Assembly (NCBI RefSeq): GCF_013204855.1
Contig: NZ_JABMKZ010000008.1
Span: forward strand, 205,562-269,561
Length of the DNA: 64,000 nucleotides
Origin: Paenibacillus alba
GTDB taxonomy: Bacteria; Bacillota; Bacilli; Paenibacillales; NBRC-103111
Reading direction: 5' to 3'
The translations under genes and the position numbers were made by a program. Shown here in pieces: positions 28,601 to 39,200 of the stretch (position 1 is its first letter; each line of letters opens with the position of its first letter). The notes under the pieces are model-generated. The model ran no database searches and was not told where the DNA came from. It was given only the letters and a program-made list of their open reading frames with translations.

Positions 28601-30113
28601 CAAATTTGTGAAGGTGAATGTTAAAGGTTATAAGCAGCTTATATTGGAAGTGGCCGATTCCGGCAATGGAAACAGCGAGGATCACGGGGATTGGGCGGAT
28701 GCGAAGCTGACTAAGCTGACTGTTGAAGCGACACCAGTAATTTCGGGAGTTATGCCAGCAAATGTGGTTACGGATGCGGGGGTTCCTCCGGTTCTGCCTG
28801 CGAGTGTCACAGTTATGTATAACAATGGGACAACGGCTGTTAAGTCAGTACAATGGGATCTGATAGATTCGTCTAAATATGCAACAGCTGGCAGTTTTGT
28901 CGTGAATGGTGTTGTAGATGGCACAGTCATACCTGCTGTAGCAAACGTTACGGTTACAGAAACACAGATTGGGCAGGTGAACGTACAATCGATCACTGTC
29001 ACAAGTTTGGCGACGACGATTACGACGAAGGACGGAAGCCTTCAGTTACAAGCTTCGGTGCTCCCTGCCAATGCTACGTACAAGTCTGTGACATGGGCGG
29101 TCTATGAAACAGATGGCGTAACCATAACAGATAAAGCAATTATCCATACAAATGGTGATCTCACGGCGAAGAAGAACGGGATCGTAAAAGTGGTAGCAAC
29201 AGCTACAGATGGCAGCGGTATTCAAGGGTCCAGCTATGTCGTGATCAGCGGTCAGACACCGCTGCCGACGGACGTGCCGCAGGCTACGCTTACGGGTCCA
29301 GCAGTTGTTCAAGCAGGCACTGCATTCTCGACGCAGTTCGGCTTAACCAATGTAACAGCCAGCGTATATTCCGCGGTTTATGCGGCGGATATCACACTAG
29401 TGTTTGATGCTGGCACCATCGATTTTGTATCCGTAGATCCGTTAGTATCCGGCTTTACAGAAGTTCAGACGCATACGGACGTGCCGGGTCAAATTCGGAT
29501 TATCGCTGTGAGCCAAGGGAATGCGGGGGCGATAACGGCAAGCGGTGATGTATTCAAATTTAATTGGATCGCGAAGCCGAATAGCCCGTCCACGATAACG
29601 AATCTGGTACTGACCAAAGTAGCTGTTACAGGCGGACTGGGGCAGAAGTTGGATGCTACTCCAGCTAATCTAACGGTTTCGATTACGGCGGCGGACAAGA
29701 CATCACTGCAGAGGATCATCCGTCTGGCACAGTCCATTTATGATCACGCAGTGGAAGGGACCCTAGCCGGACAATACGCCGCTGGCTCCAAAGTGGTGCT
29801 AGTATCCGCCATCCAAGCAGCCTCTGCCATTAACTCGAATCCTGCGGCTACGAAGCAGCAGCTAGATAAAGCGGCCAATATGTTAAACCAGGCGTTGCAA
29901 GCTTTTAGCGGGCAGATCATTACGGTTTATGCGCCAGGAGATGTTAATGGGGATAACGCCATCGATATTGGAGATTTGGGCAAGGCAGCCGTGCATTACG
30001 GGAAATCTTCCGCTAGCAGTGACTGGAATGAGGCGAAAAGCGCGGATTTCAACGGTGACGGCAAGATTACCATTGTGGATATCGTGGGTATAGCCAAACT
30101 GATCTTGAAATAA
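25635..30113 (+). CDS. Secreted GH29 alpha-L-fucosidase with cohesin, FIVAR and dockerin, 1492 aa
   Basis: It releases alpha-linked L-fucose outside the cell. A signal peptide (1-26) is followed by GH29 (about 37-335; LRFGMFIHYNMGTYHDQEW, TTKHHDGFSLW, and IIDGW with probable nucleophile D192). Then come F5/8 type C (340-475), a ricin-B-type lectin (491-637), an Ig-like module, two NPCBM modules (720-867, 878-1030), Big_4, Big_2, cohesin (about 1211-1352), FIVAR (1353-1430) and dockerin (1432-1492). The dockerin loops DVNGDNAIDIGDL and DFNGDGKITIVDI are intact and closely match those of the 17313 enzyme, so the same cohesin should bind both. The start is a TTG six bases after AGGAGGGG; no ATG fits. 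From Big_4 onward the gene is homologous to the end of the 17313 gene. Duplicated junction fragments on both sides indicate insertion. Confidence 0.9.
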   Translation: MNKKISTCVGLIFILFFVSVAPVFATTNNQNTASPVVNDSYTNQKNYVDLRFGMFIHYNMGTYHDQEWVTPGQDPLSFNPKHVNTDQWAQAAKSAGIKYSVLTTKHHDGFSLWPTKYGNYNVMNSSYKKDIVRQYVDSMRAQGILPGLYFSIWDRQQGIEKGSVSRADIDFIKGQLTELLTNYGEIPVLIIDGWAWEMGHNEVSYQEIRELIKRLQPNILIVDHNGQTQPWEEDIIYFEEPKGVWAPSNNSFAANQGMPLVSSQWFWHDWMAKTEPASVKNIVEDHLGYLEPRYTNFLVNVSPNPEGELDDNVASRLAEIGQAWSPNESRPPLPQQPIVMEHTITANSATATSGNASNAIDGLMDYVNTYVETVWQTNTSLPQSITLDLGYTYNNINMLNYLPSQNLSQGMITSYTLYVSEDGTNFTSVKSGTWDGDKTMKRVTFPSQTARYVKLEVNSAVGGFAAAGELAVGSYTNEVPTRTGIDSFDVNNLYRIVNKATGKALGVGNSPANGAAVAGRTQSGEPDQQWVIDDVGLGKYKIVNKQSGQVMDVADESKLPGKSVIQWTDSETAADPTAINQQWAISNVGNGYFKITSVNSQLALENSNGSTADGNPVVQNTYTGSDSQLWKVESVPSLIKNVKVNGVPVKGLNFENRTAMMSVLREKKLEVPTVTVDKASEDVQLVIAPADSLPGATTITATADGGATQEVYTLNFELVDRYASDLEWLSAYSGWSTVKKDKSLDGNAIRLMGNSGAETYEKGFGVHADSRIMFDISQKNYESFTALVGVDQEMAKSPSYADVEFKVLVDGVEKFASGVMKVTDVAKPVDVRVAGASIVELVVTQSDNDNSEDHASWANATFRVAEGKSEQKEELPEVDYLSDLNWLNASSGWLDVKKDKSIGGNAMILKNGAEDLSFAKGLGTHANSTIKYDLTGADYEIFSTFIGVDKEVNGGSNSGSIQFKISGVKNDDTIESLYAGSTMWESQNAKFVKVNVKGYKQLILEVADSGNGNSEDHGDWADAKLTKLTVEATPVISGVMPANVVTDAGVPPVLPASVTVMYNNGTTAVKSVQWDLIDSSKYATAGSFVVNGVVDGTVIPAVANVTVTETQIGQVNVQSITVTSLATTITTKDGSLQLQASVLPANATYKSVTWAVYETDGVTITDKAIIHTNGDLTAKKNGIVKVVATATDGSGIQGSSYVVISGQTPLPTDVPQATLTGPAVVQAGTAFSTQFGLTNVTASVYSAVYAADITLVFDAGTIDFVSVDPLVSGFTEVQTHTDVPGQIRIIAVSQGNAGAITASGDVFKFNWIAKPNSPSTITNLVLTKVAVTGGLGQKLDATPANLTVSITAADKTSLQRIIRLAQSIYDHAVEGTLAGQYAAGSKVVLVSAIQAASAINSNPAATKQQLDKAANMLNQALQAFSGQIITVYAPGDVNGDNAIDIGDLGKAAVHYGKSSASSDWNEAKSADFNGDGKITIVDIVGIAKLILK

Positions 30114-30128
30114 GTCTCCTTCCGTTTC

Positions 30129-30170
30129 ACAGGCATCTGCTGCTGAGACAGGGAACTCAGGAATGCCTGT
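30129..30170 (+). other. Inverted repeat after the GH29 gene
   Basis: ACAGGCAT (30129-30136) and ATGCCTGT (30163-30170) form a perfect 8-bp inverted repeat with a 26-base loop and no T tract. It may be a weak terminator or a remnant of the event that placed the GH29 gene here. Confidence 0.35.
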
Positions 30171-30200
30171 TCTGAAAACGGGCAATTGAGACGATTTGAA

Positions 30201-30228
30201 AATATGCGAATTTGATCAATTAGAAAAT
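30201..30228 (+). pseudogene. Duplicated last codons of the cohesin-SLH gene
   Basis: These 28 bases match 25481-25508 at all but one position and read YANLIN-stop, the end of the 23713 protein. Nothing else of that gene is present here. Together with the fragment at 25509-25590 they show that the cohesin-SLH gene and the 30258 gene were once direct neighbours. Confidence 0.75.
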
Positions 30229-30257
30229 TGCTCAAAGCGAAAACGGAGGAGTCAAAC

Positions 30258-33200
30258 ATGCATCTTTTTAAAAGAAAGTCGATGTCAAAGCGAATCATGG
30301 CAAGCCTGCTGTCAGCAGGCTTGCTTCTTCCAACGTCGATGCCTGCCCCACTCGCTGAAGCGGCTGGGCCCGCAATCACATCTTCCGCTGCGCCTGACCA
30401 TAAGCTGTCTCTATGGTATCGGCAGCCGGCGACGGATTGGGAATCCGAAGCGCTTCCTATCGGTAACGGATTTATGGGAGGCATGGTGTTTGGCGGCATC
30501 GAGCAGGAACGCATTCAGTTAAATGAGAAGACGTTGTGGTCAGGCGGTCCAGGTTCTTCTTTCGTGTATAATTGGCCTTCCACCGATGATCCGGGAAGTG
30601 CTTCTACACCGTATACGTACGGGAACCGCGAAGACGCATCTGTTTCCCATTTGGAGAGCGTTCGGGCGAAACTGCGAGCCGGGGATACGAATGGCGCGCA
30701 CAGTGAAGCGAATAGCTATCTAACAGGCTTGAACGCAGGTCTGGGAAGTTACCAGACATTTGGTGACTTGTATCTTGATTTTTCCGGTACTTCGGCGGCT
30801 AATGCCGTCAATTACCGCCGAGAGCTGGATCTGGAAGAAGCGGCATCCCGTGTCAAATACACGCTCGACGGAGTGGAGTATACGCGTGAATACTTTATCA
30901 GCTACCCGGATAAAGTGATGGTTACGCGCCTGACAGCCAATCAGTCTGGCAAACTGTCCTTGGATGTTCGTCCAACGAGCAGTCAGGGAGGAGACGTAAT
31001 AGCAAGCGGAAACAACATACAGATTCGAGGCCATGTAGCTGACAACAACATGTTATATGAAGGAAACTTCCGCGTTCTGAATCAGGGGGGCACGTTAACG
31101 CCTGGCAGCGGCAAGATCTCCGTCGCGAATGCCGATTCACTCACCATTCTCTCAACCTTGGGCACTAATTATGCCAACAGCTACCCGGCATATCGAGGCG
31201 AGGACCCGCATCAAGCGGAGATGGAGATTCTAGATGCTGCGCAAAGCAAATCGTACGATACACTGCTCACGAATCATAAACAAGACTACAAGAGTTTGTT
31301 CGACCGCGTGAAATTGGATTTGGGAGAAGCTAAACCGACCGTACCGACGGACGAACTGCTGGCTACGTATGCGGGAACGAAGAGCAAAGCGCTGGAAGTG
31401 CTGTTTTATCAATATGGCCGCTATCTGCTGATTTCTTCCTCCCGTGCAGGCACGCTTCCGGCCAACCTGCAAGGTGTATGGAATCAGTCCAATAAAGCTC
31501 CATGGAGCAGCGATTATCATTTTAACATTAATATTCAAATGAACTATTGGCCTGCGATGGTATCGAACCTCTCGGAGACGATGACTCCGCTGATTGATTA
31601 TGTGGAATCGTTGCGTGAACCCGGCCGTGTTTCCTCCGAGAAATATTTTGGCATTCCGGACGCTTGGTCGGTAGGTGTGGCGAATAACCCGTTTGGCTAT
31701 ACATCGCCGGGTTGGGATTTCGATTGGGGCTGGTCGCCAGCATCCAATGCATTTATTGCAAATAACGTTTGGGAAAGCTATAAATTTTCCGGTGATGTTG
31801 ATCTGTTAAGGGATCGCGTGTATCCGATCTTGAAAGAAACGGCGGAGTTTTGGACGAAGTTTCTAGTCGAAGACAGCGATGGAACTTTGGTGTCGACACC
31901 TTGTTACTCGCCCGAACATGGCACGATCAGCTCAGGTTGCGCGTATGACCAGCAGCTCGTCTTCGACCTGTTCACCAATTACTTGGAAGCGAGCACAACG
32001 CTGGGCATCGATTCCTCTTTTCGAGCTGAAATTCAGGACAAGCTGAATCATCTATCTCCAATCCAAATCGGCAAATATGGTCAAATTCAGGAATGGAAGC
32101 AGGACATCGATGATCCGAACGACCAGCACCGTCACATTTCGCAATTGGTTGGGCTATTTCCAGGCAAGCAAATCAACAAGAGTACGCCGGCTCTTCTGGA
32201 TGCGGCCAAGGTGACGCTGGAGCATCGCGGAGACGGGGCCACTGGCTGGAGCAAAGCGAACAAACTCAACCTATGGGCTCGCGCCCAGGACGGCACGCAC
32301 GCCCATACGATTTTGGAAGGGCAGCTTGCCGAGAGCACGCTGAAAAACTTATTCGACACCCACCCCCCATTTCAAATAGATGGCAATTTCGGTGCAACGT
32401 CCGGGATGTCCGAAATGCTGCTGCAAAGTCATTTGGACAATATCGACATTTTGCCGGCACTCCCGTCTGCTTGGCCCAAAGGAAGCTATACAGGCTTGGT
32501 AGCCCGCGGAGGCTTTGAGGTTGGTGTGAATTGGAACGATACCCGGGCAACGGGCATTAGCGTTAAATCGGGCAAAGGCAATCGCGCGGTTGTGTCCTAT
32601 CCGAGCATTGCCGGAGCAATCGTCACCAATCAAGCGGGCGAGAATGTATCGTATACAACAGACAATAGCCATCAGATTTCTTTTGATACCCAAGCAGGTT
32701 ACGTTTATACGATTAGCTCGATTCCTTTGGTGGAGCCTAATCCGTTAGATCAAAAAACGTTCAATCTTACCGTTCAGCACAGTCAGCTTCGCATGGATGT
32801 GAATGGCGTTTCCAATGCAGACGGGGCTTCGATCATTCAATGGTCAGCAGGCACAGGGCTGAATCAACAATGGGCGTTTAAACAGACTGAGCCCGGATAT
32901 TACAAAATCATATCCAAAAGCAGTTCGAAAGTACTTGCCGTAGAGAACGCATCAACAGAGGATGGCGCTGGGATCATTCAATCCGCGTACACCAACGATG
33001 CTGTTTACAATGATGAATGGTCTGTCGTGGATGCCGGCGATGGCTATTATCAATTGAAGAATCGGGGCAGCGGCAAAGTAATTGAAATTCCCGGAAACAG
33101 TTCAACAGGCGGCGTGCAATTCGTACAACGCACTGCCGGCACGGGCAACAATCAGAAATTTCAATTGTCGTTAGACAGAGCGGTGAACGATAATGCCACA

Positions 33201-36200
33201 TGGGCTGGCAGCGACCAGTTTGTGTACAACTCCGGATGGGGGTATGCTTCGTCCGAATCCGGTGCGTACAACCGTGACAATCACTATTCGAACATGGCTG
33301 ACACATACGTGCTCTTGCGGTTTACAGGCACCAAGGTGCAGTTGTATGGGGCCAAAAACAATAATCAGGGCATCGCTGCCATCTCGATCGACGATGGTCC
33401 TGAAGCGCTGGTCGATACGTACGCTCCGTCGAGATCGGATCAGCAGCTGCTCTTTGAAAGCAAGAGCTTGATGAATCAGGAGCATGTCCTGCGAATCCGT
33501 GTGACGGGGCAGAAGAATGCCAGTGCAAACAACACCTTTGTATCGATAGACCGGGCGGACATCCAGTCAAGGGTAGAGAAAAGCGCTGCTGGAAATTACT
33601 TTAACCAAAGGACAGAAACGATCAATGGAGTAAATCATACGGTCATTGCCCTTAGTTATGCAGGTGATGACGCTGGGGACGCGGTAAGAGCGGCTATCGA
33701 GGCTGCCAAAGCGGCGCCGAAGCCTGTCATTCTGGACTTTCCGGCAGGTACCTACCACTTCAAAGCTTCGACAGCGAACAATGCGCAGTATTATATTTCA
33801 AATACGTCTACGTCCGGGCAAACACCTGGCGGTTGGAGAAAAGTAGGTCTCCTGTTTAAAGATATCAGCGATCTTACGATCCGTGGCAACGGTTCGACCT
33901 TGCTGTTCCATGGCGTAATGACACCGATCGTGTTCGACCATGCAACAAATGTGAAGGTAAACGGGATCAACATTGATTTCAATCGTCCGGTCGTATCGGA
34001 AATGACCGTTACCGAGGTTGGAAGCAATTATATGAAAGCCAGCATTCATCCGGACTCTTGGTATAATATCCAAAATAACCAGTTAACCTGGATAGGCGAA
34101 GAGAACTGGACGCAGAATGGCACTCAAAATGTAAGTGCCGCACAAGAATACGATCCAGTTACGAAGAAGACGTGGAGGGTTGGAAATCCGTTAGGCAGCG
34201 TAACCAATGCACAGGATTTGGGCGATCGGGTGGTGCAATTCAACTACGCAAGCAGCCCGAATGTTGCGGTTGGCCACACGTATCAACTAAGGGACACGAC
34301 GCGTAGAGAACAGGGAACATTGATTTATCGAAGCAAGGAGATAACTTGGACAGATGTCAACTTTTATGCGGCACCAGGTCTCGGTATCATCAGCCAATCC
34401 AGTGAAAATCTGACACTCGACCGTTTGAATTTTGCGCCAAAAGCAGGAAGCGGGCGGACGAACGCATCGATGGCGGACTTCCTGCAAGTTTCGGGCAGCA
34501 AGGGCGAGTTGCAGGTGACGAATTCCCATTTTGCCGGGGCGCAGGATGATGCCATTAATGTTCACGGCACTCATCTCCAAATTGTGCAGATTCCGGCATC
34601 CAATCAGGTGAAGGTGCAATTTATGCATCCTGAGAGCTGGGGTTTCGATGCATTTGCCGTAGGGGATACGATTGCGTATATGAACAAGTCGACTTTGCTT
34701 GCAAAGGAAAGCGCAGTAGTGACTGGCGTAACACGCGTGGATGACACGCAAATAATACTTACCTTGGATAAAACGGTGCCTGTTTCGGTAGCCGCCAACG
34801 AGTATGTGGTGGAAAATACCACATGGACGCCGAATGTCACGATTACGAATTCGACGTTTGAAACGATTCCGACCCGAGGCATTCTAGTGACGACGCGAGG
34901 TGCTGTACGAATCGAGAACAACATGTTTGGCGGCATGCCAATGAGCGCTATTCTGATTGCGGACGATGCGCAAAGCTGGTATGAATCAGGGATGGTGAAA
35001 GACGTACTCATTCGCAATAATACATTTACTAACGTTGGGAACGCGGTAATTAGCGTCGAACCAAGCACTTCCCTGAAAAATCCGAATCAAACCGTACACA
35101 GCCATATTGTGGTCGACGGCAATCGGTTTAACCCATCAAGCGGCAATTCTGCGATTTATGCCAAGAGTGTGGACGGGTTTACGTTTACGAATAATACCGC
35201 AACTCAAGGCGGTTTGGAGCTTGCCTTCGATGCATCCAAAGCCGTCACCGTGGCGGGGAACAGCTTTACACAAAGCAATTCGGACAAAAAAATCAACTTC
35301 AATCGCATGATCGCGGGCACGGACTCTGTTGAGGCCAATCAAGGGTTTGTCGTCACTCGGACGAATAATTATGAACTCGCGGATCCGAATGAAATTCCGC
35401 AAAGTCAAATGACAGCTACAGCAACTAGTAATCACAGCGGGAATCAAGCTAGCAATGCCATTGACGAAGACCCTTCGACATTCTGGCATTCGGAATGGGA
35501 CCCGATGGCGAATTTGCCGCAATCGATCATACTCGATTTTGGAAACACGTATGTGACTTCGAAGCTAAGGTATGTACCTCGGCAAGATGGGGAAGTCAAT
35601 GGCAACATTACAGCATACGGGTTATCGATAAGTGCGGACGGATCCTCTTTTACGCCAATCGCAAACGGAACTTGGAAAGATGACAGCAGTGAGAAGAACG
35701 CTGTTTATGCACCGGCTGCCGGCCGATATCTGAAGCTCACCGCTACAGCAGGCCATGGCGGATATGCGTCTGCCTCGGAGATTCACGTTATCAAGGCTGC
35801 GAGCGTAGTTCAGAATCAGGAACTTGTTGCACTTATAGCGAATGCGCAAGGCAAGCATGACAGCGCGGTTGAAGGCAGCGAAATCGGTCAATATCCGGCT
35901 GGCTCCAAACAAACGCTGCAAACAGCGATTGATGCGGCGAACCGAGCAGTCGGTGCGCTTACGCAACAAGAAATCGACCAAGCCAAGGATGATTTGAACC
36001 AAGCGCTTCGAGCGTTTGAAGCTTCGGTTATTTCTTCCGAGGAGCCATACGTTCCTGATTCGACGAACAGGCAGGAATTGAATTTCAACACGGGTTGGCT
36101 GTTCAATCGTGGAGATGTAAGCGGCGCTGAAGCAGCCAGTTTCGATGATAGCGGCTGGGAGGGCGTTAATTTGCCTCATAGCGTGCGCCTGGAGCCTAAA

Positions 36201-39200
36201 ATCACTGGCGGCAACAATCAGAGCTACCAAGGTATCGCATGGTATCGAAGACATGTTCCACTAGACAGCTCTTATGCCGGCAAGAAACTGTTTGTCGAAT
36301 TTGAAGGGGCGATGACCAACGCCGAAGTATGGGTCAACGGGACTTATCTTGGCATTCATCATGGCGGGTATACCCCATTTACACTCGATATTACGAACTA
36401 TGTTCATTTGGATGGCACATCAAACGTCATCTCGGTAAAGCTTGATAACAGGGACGACCCGCAAACGCCGCCGGGCAAGCCGCAGCGCGATTTGGATTTT
36501 GAATATTTCGGTGGCATTTACAGAGACGTTAAACTGCACGTTACAGATAACCTGCACGTTACCGATGCGGTTTTCGCTAACAAGGTGGCAGACGGCGGCA
36601 TTTTTGTCACGTACCCGTCGGTCAGTGCGTCGCAAGCGACGGTGCAAGTGAAAACAAACATCATCAATGAATATGCGGCAGCCAAAAACACTAGTGTCAA
36701 AACAACGATTGTCGACAGCAACAATCAAGTGGTTGCCACGATGGTAAGTGGCGCCCAAAGTATGAGCCCGGGAAGCGACTATACATTCGTTCAATCGACG
36801 ACGATAACTAATCCTAAGCTTTGGCATCCCGACCATCCGAACCTGTACACGGTTTATACTGCTGTGAGTGACGGGAATGCTTTTGTGGATAGCTATAAGA
36901 CGCGAATCGGGATTAGGAGGATTGAATTTACACCTGATCAAGGATTTCTCATTAATGGCGAAAAACTCATGTTGAATGGCGCAAACCGGCACCAGGAGTA
37001 TCTCTATGTCGGAAACGCGCTGCCGAATTCCGGGCAGTACCGTGATGCCAAGCAGATCAGGGAAGGCGGCTTTAATAACGTTCGCACGGGTCACTATCCG
37101 CAGGATCCGGCTTTCCTCGATGCAGCCGATGAGTTGGGACTTACCGTTATCGAGCCTACGCCGGGTTGGCAATTTTTCGGGGACTCCGTCTTTGAGCAGC
37201 GTTCCTATCAAGCCATACGGGATATGGTTCGCCGTGACCGCAATCATCCTAGCATTATTATGTGGGAATCCAGTCTGAATGAGACGACTTACTCGCTGGA
37301 GTATGCGCAAAACGCGCATAATGCTACCCATGAAGAATATCCAGGCGATCAGACGTATACGTCTGCAGAGTATGGATTTTACGGAAAAGAAGTATACGAT
37401 GTGAACTACAAAGAATTGAAGACGGCGCTCAAGCCGCTGTTTACAAGAGAATGGGGAGACGATTGGTCAGAAAGCGCCACGAGCCCTACCGGTTATCGAT
37501 CGGTCAGAAAAGTCGGCGAAATCGACATGCTCAACTCCATCATCCTGCGACAAAAGGCGTTGAATGGAGACGGCTACTTCGATTGGGCAGGTCTCAATGC
37601 CAATCCGCGTATCGCCGGGCACGCGGTGTGGAGCTTTAGCGATAATAACCGGGGAATGGACGCCGATCCAGCCTACTCGGGTCTCGTGGATCTGGACCGG
37701 TATCCGAAATTCAATTATTATTTCTTCCAAAGCCAGCGCGATCCTAACGTGAGGCTTAGCGGCATCGACTCTGGACCTATGGTGTTTATCGCTAATCAGT
37801 GGACGTCATCTTCGCCGAGAGATGTCACCGTTGCCAGCAATGCGGAGCAAGTAAAGCTTTATTTGAACGATAAGCTCATTGCCACACAAAATCCCGATAG
37901 CGGATTAACACATGTGAAGCATCCAACGTTCACATTCAGCGGAGTGCCTTGGGAGGTTGGAACGCTGCGGGCGGATGGACTAATTGGCGGTGCGGTCGTG
38001 GCTTCTCACTCGGTAACTACGCCGGGACAACCGCATCACTTGTCCGTGGAGTACGATACGAAAGGGAAGGGGCTTGTTGCGGACGGCTCCGATCTGGTTA
38101 TGGCTTATATTACCGTTCGGGACGCTAACAATAACATCGTTCCTTCCAATGCTCTTTCCGTTTCATTAAGCTTGAGCGGTCCGGGCGGGCTGATTGGAAA
38201 TGGCGATACGCGTATCCTTGCGAATCCAGTCGTTATGGAAGCAGGCGTTGCTGCAGCTCTGGTCAAATCTTCATTGACACCAGGCACCTTGAAGCTTACA
38301 GCGACGGCAAGCGGTTTGCTCGCGGGAAGCGCCGAAATTACAAGCACCGCTAGTCACAGCGTGTTTGTGTCAGGTGGAAGCGATGGCGGCGACAATTGGT
38401 TTGCAGGCGAGAACGTCGCTTTGAACAAAAGCGCAACATCAAGCAGCGAGTCAAGCGGGAATCTTGGACCAAACGGAAATGACGGGAACGAGACGACGCG
38501 CTGGGAGGCGGCAAACGGCAATCCGGGACAATGGTGGGAGGTCGATTTGGGCAGCTCTTTTAACATCACGGGATCGGAAATCGTGTGGGCGAGCGGGAAC
38601 ACCTATTATCAGTACAAAATCGATGTATCTGAAGATCAGGTCAACTGGACGACGATTTTGGACAAAACCCAAAATACGACGGCAGCGGCGCGGCAAAGGG
38701 ATAAGCTGGTCGCCAACGCACGGTATGTACGCGTTACGGTAACGGGAGCACAAAACGGTCCAGCCAGTTTCTACGAGATGAAAGTGTTTGGCGTGGCTCC
38801 GTTTCAAAATCAGGCGGAGCAGCACCCGGCTTTGGTAAATGTCGCCCTGAATAAGTCCGTCACCGCAAGCAGTTCGGCCAGCGGCAACGAGCCGTCCAAG
38901 GCGAACGACGGAGTCAACGGATCTTGGTGGGAGGCCAGCGGCAGTGCGCCAGGATGGCTGCAAGTGGACTTGGGTGCTTCGTATAATTTGACAGGCAGCA
39001 AGATCCTCTGGGGACGAGATAATATGTATTACACTTACAAAGTCGAGGTTTCTGCCAACGGGTTAACTTGGTCGCAAGTCGCAGGCCGATCGGCTTCGGG
39101 TCAGGATATGAACCCTGACAACTTTACGGCAGCCAGCATCCGATACGTTCGGGTGAGCGTTGATTCGCTCTCAGGGGGCAGCGGCACGGAGAAGCCTGCG

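Noticed and set aside
36420..37331. 303-codon open frame on the minus strand inside the giant GH95/GH110/GH2 gene
   Set aside because: It lies fully inside a coding region with clear GH2 motifs, has no recognisable family or ribosome binding site, and many similar antisense frames occur across the window.
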